A DNA stretch of 64,000 bases from Variovorax sp. JS1663 (GCF_002157355.1 NZ_LYMK01000020.1:1-64000); one strand, 5' to 3'; positions 39,887-50,059 are shown, counted from the first letter of the stretch. Translations and numbers: made by a program. Notes: generated from the letters alone by a model not told the origin.

Positions 39887-41257
39887 TTAACCAAAGAGTC
39901 GAGTCACATCGTTGAAGAGTGCAATCGACATCATGACCAGCAGTAGCGCGACGCCGCCGCGCTGGAGCCGTTCCATCCATGCCTCGGAGACGCTCTTGCC
40001 GGTCAGGCCCTCCCAAAGATAATACATCAGGTGTCCTCCATCGAGGACCGGCAGCGGCATGAGGTTCAGCACGCCGAGGCTCACGCTGATGAGGGCCAGA
40101 AACACCAGGTACTGGGTCAGCCCCATGCTGGCGGACTTGCCGGCGTAGTCGGCGATGGTCAGCGGTCCGCTCAGGTTCTTGATCGAGGCTTCGCCGATCA
40201 GCATCTTGCCCAGCATGCGCACGGTCAGCGCCGACACCTCCCAGGTACGCACGACGCCGCGCCACACCCCATCCACCAAGCCCTGCCGCACCGTGGTCAT
40301 CTCGGGCGGCGTGCCCACATAGGCACCGATGCGCCCGAACTTGTTCGCGCCCTCCTCACGCACTTCGGGCGTGACCTCGACAAGCACCGGCTGGCCGGCG
40401 CGCTCGATCTGCCAGGCCTGGGTGCGCGGCTGGTCGCCGTCGACCGAAGCCCGGATTGCGTCGCGTAACTGCTGGCCATCGACGATTGCGGCGCTGCCCA
40501 CCGCACGGACCACGTCGCCGCTGCGCAGGCCCGCCCGCTCGGCCGCGCCACCCGCCATCACCTCGCCGATCTCTGGTCGCGTGAGTGGCGCGACGATCCC
40601 GATCTTGCGGAACATCTGCGCGTCGGCATCCTTGGCGCCGATGCGGCTGAGCGGCAGTACGACTTCGCGCCCGGGGCGCCCGGCCTCACCCGCAATCTCG
40701 AGCGAGAGGTCGCGGCCATCGAGCGCACCGCGGGTGATGCGCCAGCGCAGGTCTTCGAAGGACTGCACCGGCTCGAACTCGCCGTCGAAGCCGGCGCGCG
40801 CGACGAACTCGCCGCCGCGCAGGCCAGCCTGCTCAGCCAGCGACGCCGCAGCCGGACGCGCGATCCGTGCGACCGGTTCCTCGACGCCGATCCAGTTGAC
40901 CGCGGTGTAGAGCACGACGGCCAGCAGCAGGTTGGCGATCGGTCCCGCGGCCACGATGGCCGCACGCGAGCGCAGCGGCTGGGTGTTGAAGGCACGGTGC
41001 CGCTCCTCCGGCTCCACCGGGCCTTCACGTTCGTCGAGCATCTTCACGTAGCCGCCCAGGGGAAAGGCCGCGATCACGAACTCGGTGTCCTGGCCCGGGT
41101 GCTGGCGTTTCGGCTTCCAGCTGTAGAGCGTGTGGCCGAAGCCGATAGAGAAGCGCAGCACCCGCACCCCGCAGGCCACCGCAACGCGGTAGTGCCCGTA
41201 CTCGTGCACGGCGATCAGGAGGCCCAGCGCGACGATGAAGGCAACGACGGTGAGCAT
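39887..41257 (-). CDS. rseP: Site-2 intramembrane metalloprotease RseP
   Basis: Cleaves anti-sigma factor RseA and remnant signal peptides in the inner membrane. 456 residues with the zinc site HEYGH at 18-22 in the first membrane helix, a second ligand motif LPVLDGGHL near residue 405, two periplasmic PDZ-like domains in between (GLRGGEFVARAG, GLRSGDVVRAVG) and about four membrane helices. Length matches E. coli RseP (450). It sits between dxr and bamA as in many Proteobacteria. Confidence 0.96.
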   Translation of the reverse strand: MLTVVAFIVALGLLIAVHEYGHYRVAVACGVRVLRFSIGFGHTLYSWKPKRQHPGQDTEFVIAAFPLGGYVKMLDEREGPVEPEERHRAFNTQPLRSRAAIVAAGPIANLLLAVVLYTAVNWIGVEEPVARIARPAAASLAEQAGLRGGEFVARAGFDGEFEPVQSFEDLRWRITRGALDGRDLSLEIAGEAGRPGREVVLPLSRIGAKDADAQMFRKIGIVAPLTRPEIGEVMAGGAAERAGLRSGDVVRAVGSAAIVDGQQLRDAIRASVDGDQPRTQAWQIERAGQPVLVEVTPEVREEGANKFGRIGAYVGTPPEMTTVRQGLVDGVWRGVVRTWEVSALTVRMLGKMLIGEASIKNLSGPLTIADYAGKSASMGLTQYLVFLALISVSLGVLNLMPLPVLDGGHLMYYLWEGLTGKSVSEAWMERLQRGGVALLLVMMSIALFNDVTRLFG

Positions 41258-41278
41258 GGATATCCCCTGTTTCGGATG

Positions 41279-42469
41279 TCAGGCCGCAAAGCGCAGCGCG
41301 GCCGCGTTGGCCGCCGCCCGCGCACTGGCGTCCAGCGCCAGCAGGTCGGCCAGCGAGGCCGGGTTGGAGGGCAGCACCGCCTCCAAAGTTTCCAGATTGA
41401 CCGCGTGGATGCGGTCGAAGCGCAGGCGATGGTGGAGGAATGCGTCGACCGCCACCTCGTTGGCCGCATTGAGCACAGCGGTCGTTCCAGGCGCCGCGCG
41501 CAGCGCCTGCCAGGCCAGGTCCAGGCCGGGGAAGAGCCGCGCATCAGGCGCGTCGAAGGTCAGCGCGGCCATCTGCCGAAAATCCAGCGAAGCCGCGCCA
41601 CTCTCGATGCGCTCGGGCCAGGCCAGCCCGACTGCGATGGGCACTCGCATGTCCGGCGTGCCGAGCTGCGCGATCACGGAGGCGTCGGTGAACTGCACCA
41701 TCGAGTGCACCACGCTCTGCGGATGGATCACGACCTCGATCTGCTCGGGCGCGACGCCGAACAGGTGCCGGGCCTCGATCACCTCGAGTGCCTTGTTCAT
41801 CATGGTCGCGGAGTCCACCGAAATCTTGCGCCCCATGACCCAGTTCGGGTGGGCGCAGGCCTGCTCCGGCGTCACCCCCGCCAAGGTCTCCGGCGAGCGG
41901 GTACGGAACGGCCCGCCCGAGGCGGTCAGGATGATCTTGTCGATGCGCCTGGGCCAGGTGGACGGATCCTCCGGCAGCGACTGGAAGATGGCCGAGTGCT
42001 CGCTGTCGATGGGCAGCAGCGTCGCTCCGCCCACCCGCACCGTGTGCATGAACAGCTCGCCGCCCACCACGAGCGCCTCCTTGTTGGCCAGCAGCAGTCG
42101 CTTGCCGGCGCGGGCAGCGGCCAGGCAGGGCCCGAGACCGGCAGCGCCCACGATGGCAGCCATCACGGCATCGCAGTCCTCGTGCGAAGCGATGGCCGCG
42201 ATGGCGTCAGATCCCTGCATGACCTCGGTGCGCAGGCCGCTCTGCCTGAGCCTGTCGGCCAGCAGCCTCGCATGCGGCGCGCTGGCCATGACCGCGAAGC
42301 GGGGTGCAAAGCGCAAGCACTGCGCCAGCAACTCATCGACCTTGGTGGAGGCCGACAGCGCGAACACCTCGAAGCGCTCGGGGTGCCGCGAGATCACATC
42401 CAGCGTGCTCATGCCGACCGAACCGGTCGAACCGAGCACGGTGATGCGTTGTCGTTTCATGCCGTTCAT
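41279..42469 (-). CDS. dxr: 1-deoxy-D-xylulose-5-phosphate reductoisomerase
   Basis: Converts DXP to methylerythritol phosphate, the committed MEP-pathway step for isoprenoids, including the UppS substrate. 396 residues with the NADPH motif [18 protein letters not shown], the metal/substrate segment [11 protein letters not shown], and [17 protein letters not shown]. The start at 42469 ([13 protein letters not shown]) overlaps the cdsA stop as ATGA; an in-frame ATG three codons on is also possible. Confidence 0.96.
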   Translation of the reverse strand: MNGMKRQRITVLGSTGSVGMSTLDVISRHPERFEVFALSASTKVDELLAQCLRFAPRFAVMASAPHARLLADRLRQSGLRTEVMQGSDAIAAIASHEDCDAVMAAIVGAAGLGPCLAAARAGKRLLLANKEALVVGGELFMHTVRVGGATLLPIDSEHSAIFQSLPEDPSTWPRRIDKIILTASGGPFRTRSPETLAGVTPEQACAHPNWVMGRKISVDSATMMNKALEVIEARHLFGVAPEQIEVVIHPQSVVHSMVQFTDASVIAQLGTPDMRVPIAVGLAWPERIESGAASLDFRQMAALTFDAPDARLFPGLDLAWQALRAAPGTTAVLNAANEVAVDAFLHHRLRFDRIHAVNLETLEAVLPSNPASLADLLALDASARAAANAAALRFAA

Positions 42470-43311
42470 AGAAGAGCCAGCATCATCGCGATGGGCAGCG
42501 TGGGCAGGAGCGCATCGACCCGGTCGAGCACGCCGCCGTGGCCCGGCAACAATGCGCTGCTGTCCTTGGCTCCGGCGCTGCGCTTGATCAGGGACTCGAC
42601 CAAGTCGCCGACAACACTCATGGCCGCCAGGAAGATCACGCCGATAAGCAGCAGCCACCAGCCGCGTTCAGCCAGTCGGGTGTAGAGGCTGACCACGGCG
42701 GGCCGGACGGCCGCGTCTGCCCAGACCCAGGCGACGGCCAGAACGACGACCCCGAGCATGCCGCCCCAAACGCCCTCCCAGCTCTTTCCAGGGCTGATGC
42801 TCGGCGCCAGCTTGCCATGGGTGAAGCGCAGGCCGAAGGCGCGGCCGGCAAAATAGGCGAACACGTCCGCCACCCAGACCAGCACGAGGATCGACAGCAG
42901 GAAGTTGATGCCGACCATGCGTGCCTGGACTGCGGCCAGCCAGGCTACCCAGAGCATCAGCAGGCCGCCGACCAGGCGCAGCGCTCGAGGCAGCCGCGGC
43001 CAGCCCGGCACGGCGACGCGCAACAGGGCGGCACCGCCCAGCACCCAGGCCGCGCTTGCCACGATCCAGACCGTCAGCAGTGAACGGTCCAGCAGCCCGA
43101 GCCACCAGGACAGGCCGCACAGCGCCAGCGTCTCTGCGCCGAGGAACAGCGCCATGCGCGAGCTGTAGCCGTTGAGGCGCCCCCATTCCCAGGCAGCGGC
43201 CGCCACCAGGACCAGCATCACGCAGGCAAAGGGAACGTGCGACGGATAGAAGAGCGCAGGCAGAAGAATCGCCAGAAGGACGACCGCGGTGATGATGCGT
43301 TGCTTGAGCAT
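42466..43311 (-). CDS. cdsA: Phosphatidate cytidylyltransferase (CDP-diglyceride synthase)
   Basis: Makes CDP-diacylglycerol for phospholipid synthesis in the inner membrane. 281 residues, largely hydrophobic with seven or eight predicted membrane helices. The C-terminal signature [20 protein letters not shown] followed by GVLDRVDAL matches the CDP-alcohol cytidylyltransferase consensus (KRxxKDxxxxxPGHGGxxDRxD). It starts 5 bp after the uppS stop and overlaps dxr by 4 nt. Confidence 0.96.
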   Translation of the reverse strand: MLKQRIITAVVLLAILLPALFYPSHVPFACVMLVLVAAAAWEWGRLNGYSSRMALFLGAETLALCGLSWWLGLLDRSLLTVWIVASAAWVLGGAALLRVAVPGWPRLPRALRLVGGLLMLWVAWLAAVQARMVGINFLLSILVLVWVADVFAYFAGRAFGLRFTHGKLAPSISPGKSWEGVWGGMLGVVVLAVAWVWADAAVRPAVVSLYTRLAERGWWLLLIGVIFLAAMSVVGDLVESLIKRSAGAKDSSALLPGHGGVLDRVDALLPTLPIAMMLALL

Positions 43312-43316
43312 CGCGC

Positions 43317-44054
43317 TCAGGCAGCCTGCGGATCGCGCCGCTCGCCGCCTGCCACCTGCGCGGACGTCTGGCCGAAGCGGCGCTCGCGGCGCCTGAAGGC
43401 CTCGATGGCCTCGTCCAGCGCGGCTTCATCGAATTCCGGCCAAAGGCGGTCGCTGAAGAAGAGCTCGGCATACGCGCTCTGCCACAGCAGGAAGTTCGAC
43501 AGGCGCTGCTCCCCGCCCGTACGAACGAAAAGATCCGGATCGGGTACGTGCGACAGGGCCATTGCGGCGTCCAGGTTGGCCTCCGTCAAGGGCTCGCCGC
43601 GTGCGGCCAATTGGGCCGCGGCACGCGCGATGTCCCATCGCCCGCCGTAGTTGAAGCACACGTTGAGCACCAGCCGCGTGTTGTGCGCGGTGGCGGTCTC
43701 CGCCTGTATCAGGCCAGCGGCAATCTTGTCGGACAGGCCGCCGCGCTCACCGATGAAGTGCAGGCGCACGCCGTCCTGGGTGAGCTTCGGAACCTCGCGG
43801 CCGAGCGCGATGACCATCAGGTCCATCAGCCCCGACACCTCTTCGACAGGGCGGTTCCAGTTCTCGGAAGAGAAGGCGAACACCGTCAGGACCCCGACGC
43901 CCCGGTCGACACAGGCCTTGACGCAGCGACGCAGCGACTCGACGCCCTGCTTGTGTCCCGCCACGCGCGGCAGGAAGCGGCGCGTGGCCCAGCGCCCATT
44001 GCCATCCATGACGATGGCGATGTGGTGGGGGACGCCGGAGCTCTGGCTGCTCAT
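43317..44054 (-). CDS. uppS: Undecaprenyl diphosphate synthase
   Basis: cis-Prenyltransferase making the C55 carrier lipid for peptidoglycan and O-antigen. 245 residues with catalytic Asp17 in IAIVMDGNGRWAT, the FAFSSENWNRP loop, and RTGGEQRLSNFLLWQSAYAE with the IPP-binding Arg residues. Starts 1 bp after the frr stop and precedes cdsA by 5 bp. Confidence 0.97.
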   Translation of the reverse strand: MSSQSSGVPHHIAIVMDGNGRWATRRFLPRVAGHKQGVESLRRCVKACVDRGVGVLTVFAFSSENWNRPVEEVSGLMDLMVIALGREVPKLTQDGVRLHFIGERGGLSDKIAAGLIQAETATAHNTRLVLNVCFNYGGRWDIARAAAQLAARGEPLTEANLDAAMALSHVPDPDLFVRTGGEQRLSNFLLWQSAYAELFFSDRLWPEFDEAALDEAIEAFRRRERRFGQTSAQVAGGERRDPQAA

Positions 44055-44055
44055 C

Positions 44056-44616
44056 TCAGACAGCCAGGATCTCCGCTTCCTTGGCCGCCACCAGCCGGTC
44101 GATCTCCGCGATGTGGCGGTCGGTCACCTTCTGGATCTCGGCTTCGGCGCGCTTCTGGTCGTCTTCCGACGCCAGCTTGTCCTTGACCAGCTTCTTGATC
44201 GCGTCGTTGGCGTCGCGGCGCAGGTTGCGGGTCGCGATCTTGGCGTTCTCGCCCTCGGTGCGCACCAGCTTGGTCATTTCCTTGCGGCGCTCTTCGCTCA
44301 TGGGCGGCATCGGCACGCGGATCAAATCGCCCATCGAAGCCGGATTCAGGCCCAGGTCACTCTCGCGGATGGCCTTCTCGATCTTGGCGCCCATGCCCTT
44401 CTCCCAGGGCTGCACGCTGATGGTGCGCGAATCGATCAGCGCCACGTTTGCCACCTGGGACAGCGGCACCGAGGAGCCGTAGTACTCGACATGGATCGAG
44501 TCCAGCAGCGCCGGGTTGGCACGGCCGGTACGGATCTTCGTCAGGTTGTTCTGGAACGCCGCGATCGACTGGTTCATCTTGGCGTCGGTCGTGCTGCGGA
44601 TGTCGGCAATGGTCAT
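44056..44616 (-). CDS. frr: Ribosome recycling factor
   Basis: With EF-G splits post-termination ribosomes. 186 residues, the normal length (185), with the tRNA-mimicking coiled-coil arms: [35 protein letters not shown] core (here [18 protein letters not shown]) and [18 protein letters not shown]. It follows pyrH by 13 bp, as in E. coli (pyrH-frr). Confidence 0.97.
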   Translation of the reverse strand: MTIADIRSTTDAKMNQSIAAFQNNLTKIRTGRANPALLDSIHVEYYGSSVPLSQVANVALIDSRTISVQPWEKGMGAKIEKAIRESDLGLNPASMGDLIRVPMPPMSEERRKEMTKLVRTEGENAKIATRNLRRDANDAIKKLVKDKLASEDDQKRAEAEIQKVTDRHIAEIDRLVAAKEAEILAV

Positions 44617-44629
44617 CTTCTCTTACTCC

Positions 44630-45352
44630 TCAGGCATGCACCAGCGTGCCTTCGTCCTCGCCCATCACGACGCGCTTGAGCGCGCCGTTCTTGAAGATCG
44701 AGAACACCTTGATCGGCAGCTTCTGGTCGCGGCACAGCGCGAAGGCCGTGGCGTCCATGATGCCGAGATTCTGCGCAATGGCCTCGTCGAAGCTCAGGCG
44801 CGCATAGCGCGTGGCGCCGAGATCCTTCTTGGGGTCGGCGGTGTAGACGCCATCGACCTTGGTGGCTTTGAGCACCAACTCCGCACCGATCTCGGCGCCG
44901 CGCAGCGCGGCGGCGGTGTCGGTCGTGAAGAAGGGGTTACCGGTGCCGGCCGCGAAGATCACGACCTTGCCCTCTTCCAGGTACTGCAGGGCCTTCGGCC
45001 TCACGTAGGGCTCCACCACCTGCTCGATGGCGATGGCCGACATGACCCGCGCGGTCAGTCCCTGCTTGTTCATGGCGTCCGCCAGTGCCAGCGCGTTCAT
45101 GACGGTAGCCAGCATGCCCATGTAGTCGGCGGTGGCGCGGTCCATGCCCACCGAGCCGCCGGCCACGCCACGGAAGATGTTGCCACCGCCGATCACGACG
45201 GCGACTTCCACGCCCATGTTCACCACTTCCGCCACCTCTTCCACCATGCGGACGATGGTCGCGCGGTTGATGCCGAAGGCGTCGTCACCCATCAATGCCT
45301 CGCCCGACAGCTTCAACAAGATTCGCTTGTGGGCCGGACGGGATTCGAGCAT
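44630..45352 (-). CDS. pyrH: UMP kinase
   Basis: Phosphorylates UMP to UDP; hexameric amino-acid-kinase-fold enzyme. 240 residues with [43 protein letters not shown], and the [16 protein letters not shown] loop that contacts UMP/GTP. Lies between tsf and frr in the standard order. An 8 bp GC hairpin precedes it. Confidence 0.97.
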   Translation of the reverse strand: MLESRPAHKRILLKLSGEALMGDDAFGINRATIVRMVEEVAEVVNMGVEVAVVIGGGNIFRGVAGGSVGMDRATADYMGMLATVMNALALADAMNKQGLTARVMSAIAIEQVVEPYVRPKALQYLEEGKVVIFAAGTGNPFFTTDTAAALRGAEIGAELVLKATKVDGVYTADPKKDLGATRYARLSFDEAIAQNLGIMDATAFALCRDQKLPIKVFSIFKNGALKRVVMGEDEGTLVHA

Positions 45353-45406
45353 GGGGGTTTCCTTTGAGGTGGGCGGGGCGAGTGTAAAACGTGGAGGTGA
45401 AGAAGC

Positions 45407-45426
45407 GGCGGCGCCCTCGCGCCGCC
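45407..45426 (-). terminator. GC stem-loop between tsf and pyrH
   Basis: Perfect 8 bp stem GGCGGCGC/GCGCCGCC with a 4 nt loop, 12 bp after the tsf stop. Only a short pyrimidine run (CTTCTTC) follows on the minus strand, so it is at most a weak terminator or a 3'-end stabiliser. Confidence 0.4.
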
Positions 45427-45438
45427 CGGGGATGCCGC

Positions 45439-46365
45439 TCAGGCAGCCGCCGCCTTGGCTGCCGCGACCTGCGCCGCCACTTCGGCGGCGAAGTCGTCGA
45501 CCTTCTTCTCGATGCCTTCACCGACCACATAGAGCGTGAAGCCCTTGATCGTGGTGTTGGCGGCCTTGAGCATCTGCTCGACGGTCTGCTTGTCGTTCTT
45601 GACGAAAGGCTGGTTGTGCAGCGAAACCTCCTTGAGGTACTTCTGCACGCCGCCTTCGATGCGCTTGGCGACGATGTCGGCCGGCTGCGGCTGCTTGCCG
45701 GCGGCCTCGGCCGTCTTGCGGTCTTCCTCGGCCTTGCCTGCCGCCACGGCGCGCTCCTTCTCGATCAGTTCGGCCGGCACGTCCGACGCAGCGATCGAGA
45801 CCGGCTTCATGGCGGCCACGTGCATCGCCACGTCCTTGGCGGCAGTGTCGTCACCTTCGAACTCGACCATCACGCCGATGCGCGTGCCGTGCAGGTAGGA
45901 GGCCAGCTTGCCGTTGCCGGCGAACCGCTTGAAACGGCGGAAGCTCATGTTCTCGCCGATCTTGCCGATCAAGCCCTTGCGCACATCTTCCAGCGTGGGG
46001 CCGAAGCTGTCCTGCTCGTAAGGCAGCGCGCCCAGCGCGGCCAGGTCGGCCGGGTTGCGCTCGGCGACCAGCTTCGCGGCAGCGTTGGCCAGGGCCAGGA
46101 AGCTGTCGTTCTTGGAAACGAAGTCGGTCTCGCAGTTGATCTCGACCATGGCGCCGACACCGGCTTGGACATACGCGGCGACCACGCCTTCGGCCGTGAT
46201 GCGGCTGGAAGCCTTGCCGGCCTTGTTGCCCAGCTTGATGCGCAGCAGCTCCTCGGCCTTTTCCATGTTGCCGTCGGCTTCGGTCAGTGCCTTTTTGCAC
46301 TCCATCATCGGGGCGTCGGTCTTGGCGCGAAGCTCGGCGACCATGCTTGCGGTGATTGTTGCCAT
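45439..46365 (-). CDS. tsf: Elongation factor Ts
   Basis: Nucleotide exchange factor for EF-Tu. 308 residues, slightly longer than E. coli (283). The N-terminal UBA-like domain reads [20 protein letters not shown], followed by [19 protein letters not shown] and the TDFV motif ([13 protein letters not shown]) that opens the EF-Tu nucleotide site. Downstream of rpsB, from which it is separated by a 112 bp gap with an intrinsic terminator, so it may be expressed at a set ratio to S2. Confidence 0.97.
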   Translation of the reverse strand: MATITASMVAELRAKTDAPMMECKKALTEADGNMEKAEELLRIKLGNKAGKASSRITAEGVVAAYVQAGVGAMVEINCETDFVSKNDSFLALANAAAKLVAERNPADLAALGALPYEQDSFGPTLEDVRKGLIGKIGENMSFRRFKRFAGNGKLASYLHGTRIGVMVEFEGDDTAAKDVAMHVAAMKPVSIAASDVPAELIEKERAVAAGKAEEDRKTAEAAGKQPQPADIVAKRIEGGVQKYLKEVSLHNQPFVKNDKQTVEQMLKAANTTIKGFTLYVVGEGIEKKVDDFAAEVAAQVAAAKAAAA

Positions 46366-46428
46366 GTCGTTTCTCCGTTCGGTTTAGCAGTTGCGGCCAC
46401 CCACGCCGGGCGCCGCGAAAATCAAGTT

Positions 46429-46454
46429 AAAAAAAAGGGGCATCGAAGCCCCTT
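46429..46454 (-). terminator. Intrinsic terminator/attenuator between rpsB and tsf
   Basis: Minus strand: AAGGGGC-TTCGAT-GCCCCTT followed by an unbroken run of T (eight T in plus-strand complement 46429-46436). Stem of 5 GC pairs plus two A-T pairs, loop of 6. Confidence 0.85.
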
Positions 46455-46477
46455 CTTCAGGCGCTTGCAGGCGCGAA

Positions 46478-47233
46478 TCAGGCGGAAGCGCCCTCTTCGA
46501 CCTCGACGAACTCATCGGAATTGCCTTCCGACACGGCCTTGGCCACGTCGGCCACGGCGCTGGCACGGCCCTCCAGGATCGCGTCCGCGATGCCGCGGGC
46601 GTACAGCGTGACAGCCTTCGACGAGTCGTCGTTGCCGGGGATCACGTAGTCGATGCCCTCAGGCGAATGATTGGAGTCCACCACGCCAATCAGCGGGATG
46701 CCCAGCTTCTTGGCCTCGGCCACAGCGATCTTGTGGAAGCCCACGTCGATCACGAAGATGGCGTCCGGCAGCGCGCTCATGTCCTGGATGCCGCCGATAT
46801 CCTTCTCGAGCTTCTCGATCTCGCGGTTGAAGGTCAGCTGTTCCTTCTTGCTGAGGTTGTCGAGGCCGGCTTCCTGCTGGGCCTTCATGTCCTTCAGGCG
46901 CTTGATGGAGGTCTTGACGGTCTTGAAGTTGGTCAGCATGCCGCCGAGCCAGCGGGTGTCGACGAAGGGGACGCCGGCGCGGCGCGCCTCGGTTGCCACA
47001 ATCTCGCGGGCCTGGCGCTTGGTGCCCACCATCAGGATGGTGCCGCGGTTCGCGGTGAGTTGCTTGGCGTACTTCATCGCTTCCTGGAACATCGGAAGCG
47101 TCTTTTCCAGGTTGATGATGTGGATCTTGTTGCGATGGCCGAAGATGTACGGAGCCATCTTGGGGTTCCAGAAGCGGGTCTGGTGCCCGAAATGGACACC
47201 GGCTTCCAGCATTTCGCGCATGGTCGTCGACAT
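46478..47233 (-). CDS. rpsB: 30S ribosomal protein S2
   Basis: Structural protein of the small subunit, needed for S1 binding. 251 residues beginning [20 protein letters not shown], with [20 protein letters not shown] and the C-terminal [20 protein letters not shown] at 47233 has GGAG 8 bp upstream; the open frame continues about 38 codons further but covers the structured leader. First gene of the minus-strand translation/envelope series. Confidence 0.98.
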   Translation of the reverse strand: MSTTMREMLEAGVHFGHQTRFWNPKMAPYIFGHRNKIHIINLEKTLPMFQEAMKYAKQLTANRGTILMVGTKRQAREIVATEARRAGVPFVDTRWLGGMLTNFKTVKTSIKRLKDMKAQQEAGLDNLSKKEQLTFNREIEKLEKDIGGIQDMSALPDAIFVIDVGFHKIAVAEAKKLGIPLIGVVDSNHSPEGIDYVIPGNDDSSKAVTLYARGIADAILEGRASAVADVAKAVSEGNSDEFVEVEEGASA

Positions 47234-47263
47234 AAGAAATTCTCCAAAGGTTGGGTCTAAAAT

Positions 47264-47315
47264 CCAGCCCGTTTTGCGTCCCTCGTAAAGGGCCGCAACA
47301 CCTTGAATGGGCTGG
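47264..47315 (-). promoter_or_regulatory. Structured rpsB 5' leader (candidate S2 autoregulatory element)
   Basis: An outer 7 bp pairing (CCAGCCC 47264-47270 with GGGCTGG 47309-47315) encloses an inner hairpin (CCCT/AGGG around a 5 nt loop, extended by GCG/CGC after one mismatch, 47276-47296). It lies 31-82 bp upstream of the rpsB ATG. S2 is known to repress rpsB-tsf through the leader in E. coli; the same role here is inferred. Confidence 0.5.
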
Positions 47316-47366
47316 TTTGCGGATATGTTTTGCGCCGGGAAAAGCACCCAGAGTGAAACCCGTTGA

Positions 47367-47375
47367 GTATAGCAC
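47367..47375 (-). promoter_or_regulatory. rpsB promoter, extended -10
   Basis: Minus-strand TGCTATACT, an extended -10 (TGn + TATACT), about 134 bp upstream of the rpsB ATG. No good -35 is evident, consistent with an extended -10 promoter. It implies a leader of about 125 nt containing the hairpin pair. Confidence 0.6.
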
Positions 47376-47414
47376 GCACCACCCCCTCGCCTTCCCTCGC
47401 AGCCACCTCACACC

Positions 47415-48746
47415 ATGCGCCCTGACCTGCACGCCACCCGCCTCGCCCTGCTGGCGGGCGCTTCCGATGCGCGCACCGAGATGGAGCACTCCATCGCCAC
47501 GGCGGACTCCCCGGCCTGCGACCACGTCTTCACCCGGCCCCTGTTCGAGGACGGGCGCCTGGCGGCCGCGGCCGGCCAGCCGGCGCAGCGCCTGGCGGGC
47601 CTGGCCTTTTCGGTCAAGGACCTGTTCGACCTGGCCGGCCAGCCCACCCCGGCCGGCTCGGTGGTCCTGGCCCATGCACCTGCGGCCCGGTCCGATGCGG
47701 CCGCCGTCGCCCGCCTCCGTGCCGCAGGCGGCGCCCTGATCGGTCGCACCAACATGACCGAATTCGCCTTTTCGGGCGTGGGCGTCAACCCGCACCACGG
47801 AACGCCGGCCAACCACGCAGATCCTGCAACGCCGCGCATTCCCGGCGGTTCTTCCTCGGGCGCCGCCATTTCGGTGGCCAGCGGTGCCGCCTTCATCGGG
47901 CTGGGCTCCGACACCGGCGGCTCCATCCGCATTCCTGCGGCGCTCAACGGCATCGTGGGCTTCAAGAGCACGGCGCGGCTGGTGCCGGCGGACGGCGCCC
48001 TGCCGCTTTCGACGACGCTGGACACGGTCTGCGCCATGACGCGTTCGGTGCGCGATGCGGTCGTCGCCCACGAGGTCCTGGCCGCCCGCCGCGTGACGCC
48101 GGGAACCGCGCCCCTCGCCGTCTACAGGCTGGCGGTGGTCAAGGGCCTGTTCCTCGACGAGCTCGAACCCGCCGTGGCGACCGCCTTCGAGCGCACCCTG
48201 CGCACCCTGCGGACCGCCGGTGCCCGGATCGACGAGATCGCCCTGCCGGAGCTGGCCGAGCTGCGCACCATCAACGCGACCGGCGGCTTCTCCGCCGCCG
48301 AGGCCTACGCTTGGCACCGCCTGCTGCTGGAGCGCAGCGGCGCCGGCTACGACCCGCGGGTGGCCCAGCGCATCCTCAAGGGCGCGACCATGAAGGCGCA
48401 CGAGTACATCGACCTGGTCCACGCGCGGCGCGACTGGATCGCGCGCATGGAACTGGCTCTCGCCCCCTTCGACGCCCTGCTCTCGCCCACGGTGCCGATG
48501 GTCGCGCCGGCCATCGCCGAGGTCGCGCCGGGTACCGAGCGCGACGAGGCTTTCTTCCGCATCAACGCATTGCTGCTGCGCAACCCGTCGGTGGTCAACA
48601 TGCTCGACGGCTGCGCCATCTCGCTGCCATGCCACGCCGAGGGCGAACTGCCGGTCGGTCTCATGCTCTGGCATGCGGCCCTGCACGACGACGCCATCCT
48701 GGCCGTCGCGCTGCAGGTGGAACGCGAGTTGCAAGCACCCCACTAG
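47415..48746 (+). CDS. Amidase-signature family hydrolase
   Basis: 443-residue amidase (GatA-like fold) with the full Ser-cisSer-Lys triad: Lys68 in FSVKDLFD, Ser146 in PGGSSSGAA and nucleophile Ser170 in GSDTGGSIRIPA. Related enzymes hydrolyse amides such as aryl- or carbamoyl-amides; the substrate here is not predictable. There are no gatB/gatC genes nearby, so it is not the tRNA amidotransferase. It is divergent from rpsB (181 bp) and is closed by a terminator before the next gene. Confidence 0.9.
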   Translation: MRPDLHATRLALLAGASDARTEMEHSIATADSPACDHVFTRPLFEDGRLAAAAGQPAQRLAGLAFSVKDLFDLAGQPTPAGSVVLAHAPAARSDAAAVARLRAAGGALIGRTNMTEFAFSGVGVNPHHGTPANHADPATPRIPGGSSSGAAISVASGAAFIGLGSDTGGSIRIPAALNGIVGFKSTARLVPADGALPLSTTLDTVCAMTRSVRDAVVAHEVLAARRVTPGTAPLAVYRLAVVKGLFLDELEPAVATAFERTLRTLRTAGARIDEIALPELAELRTINATGGFSAAEAYAWHRLLLERSGAGYDPRVAQRILKGATMKAHEYIDLVHARRDWIARMELALAPFDALLSPTVPMVAPAIAEVAPGTERDEAFFRINALLLRNPSVVNMLDGCAISLPCHAEGELPVGLMLWHAALHDDAILAVALQVERELQAPH

Positions 48747-48755
48747 CCAGTGACC

Positions 48756-48786
48756 GCCTGTCCACCCGCGGGCAGGCTCATTTTTT
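48756..48786 (+). terminator. Intrinsic terminator after the amidase gene
   Basis: GCCTGTCC/GGGCAGGC (8 bp, one G-U) with a 6 nt loop, then TCA and TTTTTT. It separates the amidase from the DadA-type gene. Confidence 0.75.
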
Positions 48787-48802
48787 CACCGCAAAGAATC
48801 GA

Positions 48803-50059
48803 ATGAAGATCGCGATCGTGGGCGCCGGCATCATCGGCGTCACCACAGCCTGGGAGCTGGCCTCGGACGGGCATGAAGTGATGGTCTTCGAGCGCCGCGG
48901 CGCCGCCGCCGAGGAGTCCAGTTTCGCCAACGCCGGCGTGGTTGCCCCCGGCTACGTCACGCCCTGGGCCGGACCCGGCATGCGCGGCAAGGTGTTGCGA
49001 TCGCTGCTCTCCACGCATGGCGCGGTCAAGCTGCGCTGGCCGCTCTCCGGGCGCGACCTCGGCTGGATGTCGCGCTGGCAGCGTGCCTGCAAGCTCGAGA
49101 GCTACCTGGCCAACCGGGCACGGATGCAGCGCCTGGCCTTCTACAGCCGCACCCGGCTGCACGAGATCACCGAGGCGCGGGAGCTCATCTACGAGCGCAG
49201 CGACGGCTACCTCGTGCTGTTGCGAACCAAGCGGGACAAGAAGTTGGTGCAGGCGGGACTCGAGGTGCTGCGCCAGACGGGCAGCACCTTCCGCGAGGTG
49301 GACGCCGACGAGGCGCGCCGGATCGAGCCCGCGCTGAGCACCGAGACCGCACTGGCCGGCGCCATCCACCTGCCGGACGACGAAGTCGCCAACTGCCGCC
49401 AGTTCGCCCTGTTGCTCAAGTGGGAGGCCGAGGCGCTGGGCGCGCAATTCCACTTCAACTGCGACCTCGCACCCTTCAGCCGCGCCGCGCCAACCGAACT
49501 GCGGCTGGCCAGCGGCTCCGAGGGCCTGCGCTTCGACGCGGTGGTGGTGTGCGCCGGCGTGGCGTCGGCCGAACTGCTGAAGCCGCTGGGCCTGCGCATC
49601 CCGTTGGCGCCGGTCTACGGTCATTCGATCAGCGCCCAGATCCGCGAGCCGCTCAACGCGCCGCGCAGCGCGGTGATGGACGAGCGCTTCAAGGTTGCGA
49701 TCTCGCGCCTGGGCCTGCGCGTGCGGGTGGCAGGCAGCGCCGAGATCGGTGGCTCGCTCGGCAACATGCATCCGGATGCGCTGCGCACGCTCTACAAGGT
49801 GCTGCAGGACTGGTTTCCGGGGGCCGTCACGCTGCAGGCCGGCGTCCAGCAATGGAAGGGTGCGCGGCCGATGCTGCCCGACGGCCCGCCCATCATCGGC
49901 CCGAGCGGCGTGCCTGGCGTGTGGCTGAACCTCGGCCATGGCTCCAGCGGCTGGGCGCTGTCCTGCGGCAGCGCGCGGGTGCTCGCGGACCTGATGGGCG
50001 GGCGGGACGCCGGCATCGACCTGGAGGGGCTGGGCATCGAGCGTTTGCTGCAACACTAG
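48803..50059 (+). CDS. dadA: D-amino acid dehydrogenase (DadA family, FAD)
   Basis: Membrane-associated flavoprotein that oxidises D-amino acids to 2-oxoacids. 418 residues; N-terminal dinucleotide motif MKIAIVGAGIIGVTTAWELA with an acidic strand end (VFERR), then SFANAGVVAPGYVTPWAGPG typical of DadA, and a C-terminal LPDGPPIIGPSGVPGVWLNLGHGSSGW. The ATG at 48803 is taken because the open frame upstream lies inside the amidase. The usual partner alanine racemase is not adjacent; nnr follows by 37 bp. Confidence 0.9.
   Translation: MKIAIVGAGIIGVTTAWELASDGHEVMVFERRGAAAEESSFANAGVVAPGYVTPWAGPGMRGKVLRSLLSTHGAVKLRWPLSGRDLGWMSRWQRACKLESYLANRARMQRLAFYSRTRLHEITEARELIYERSDGYLVLLRTKRDKKLVQAGLEVLRQTGSTFREVDADEARRIEPALSTETALAGAIHLPDDEVANCRQFALLLKWEAEALGAQFHFNCDLAPFSRAAPTELRLASGSEGLRFDAVVVCAGVASAELLKPLGLRIPLAPVYGHSISAQIREPLNAPRSAVMDERFKVAISRLGLRVRVAGSAEIGGSLGNMHPDALRTLYKVLQDWFPGAVTLQAGVQQWKGARPMLPDGPPIIGPSGVPGVWLNLGHGSSGWALSCGSARVLADLMGGRDAGIDLEGLGIERLLQH

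Noticed and set aside
46659..48743. 694-codon minus-strand frame across rpsB and the amidase
   Set aside because: Overlaps two well-supported genes in the wrong frame; Gly/Arg-rich with no motifs.
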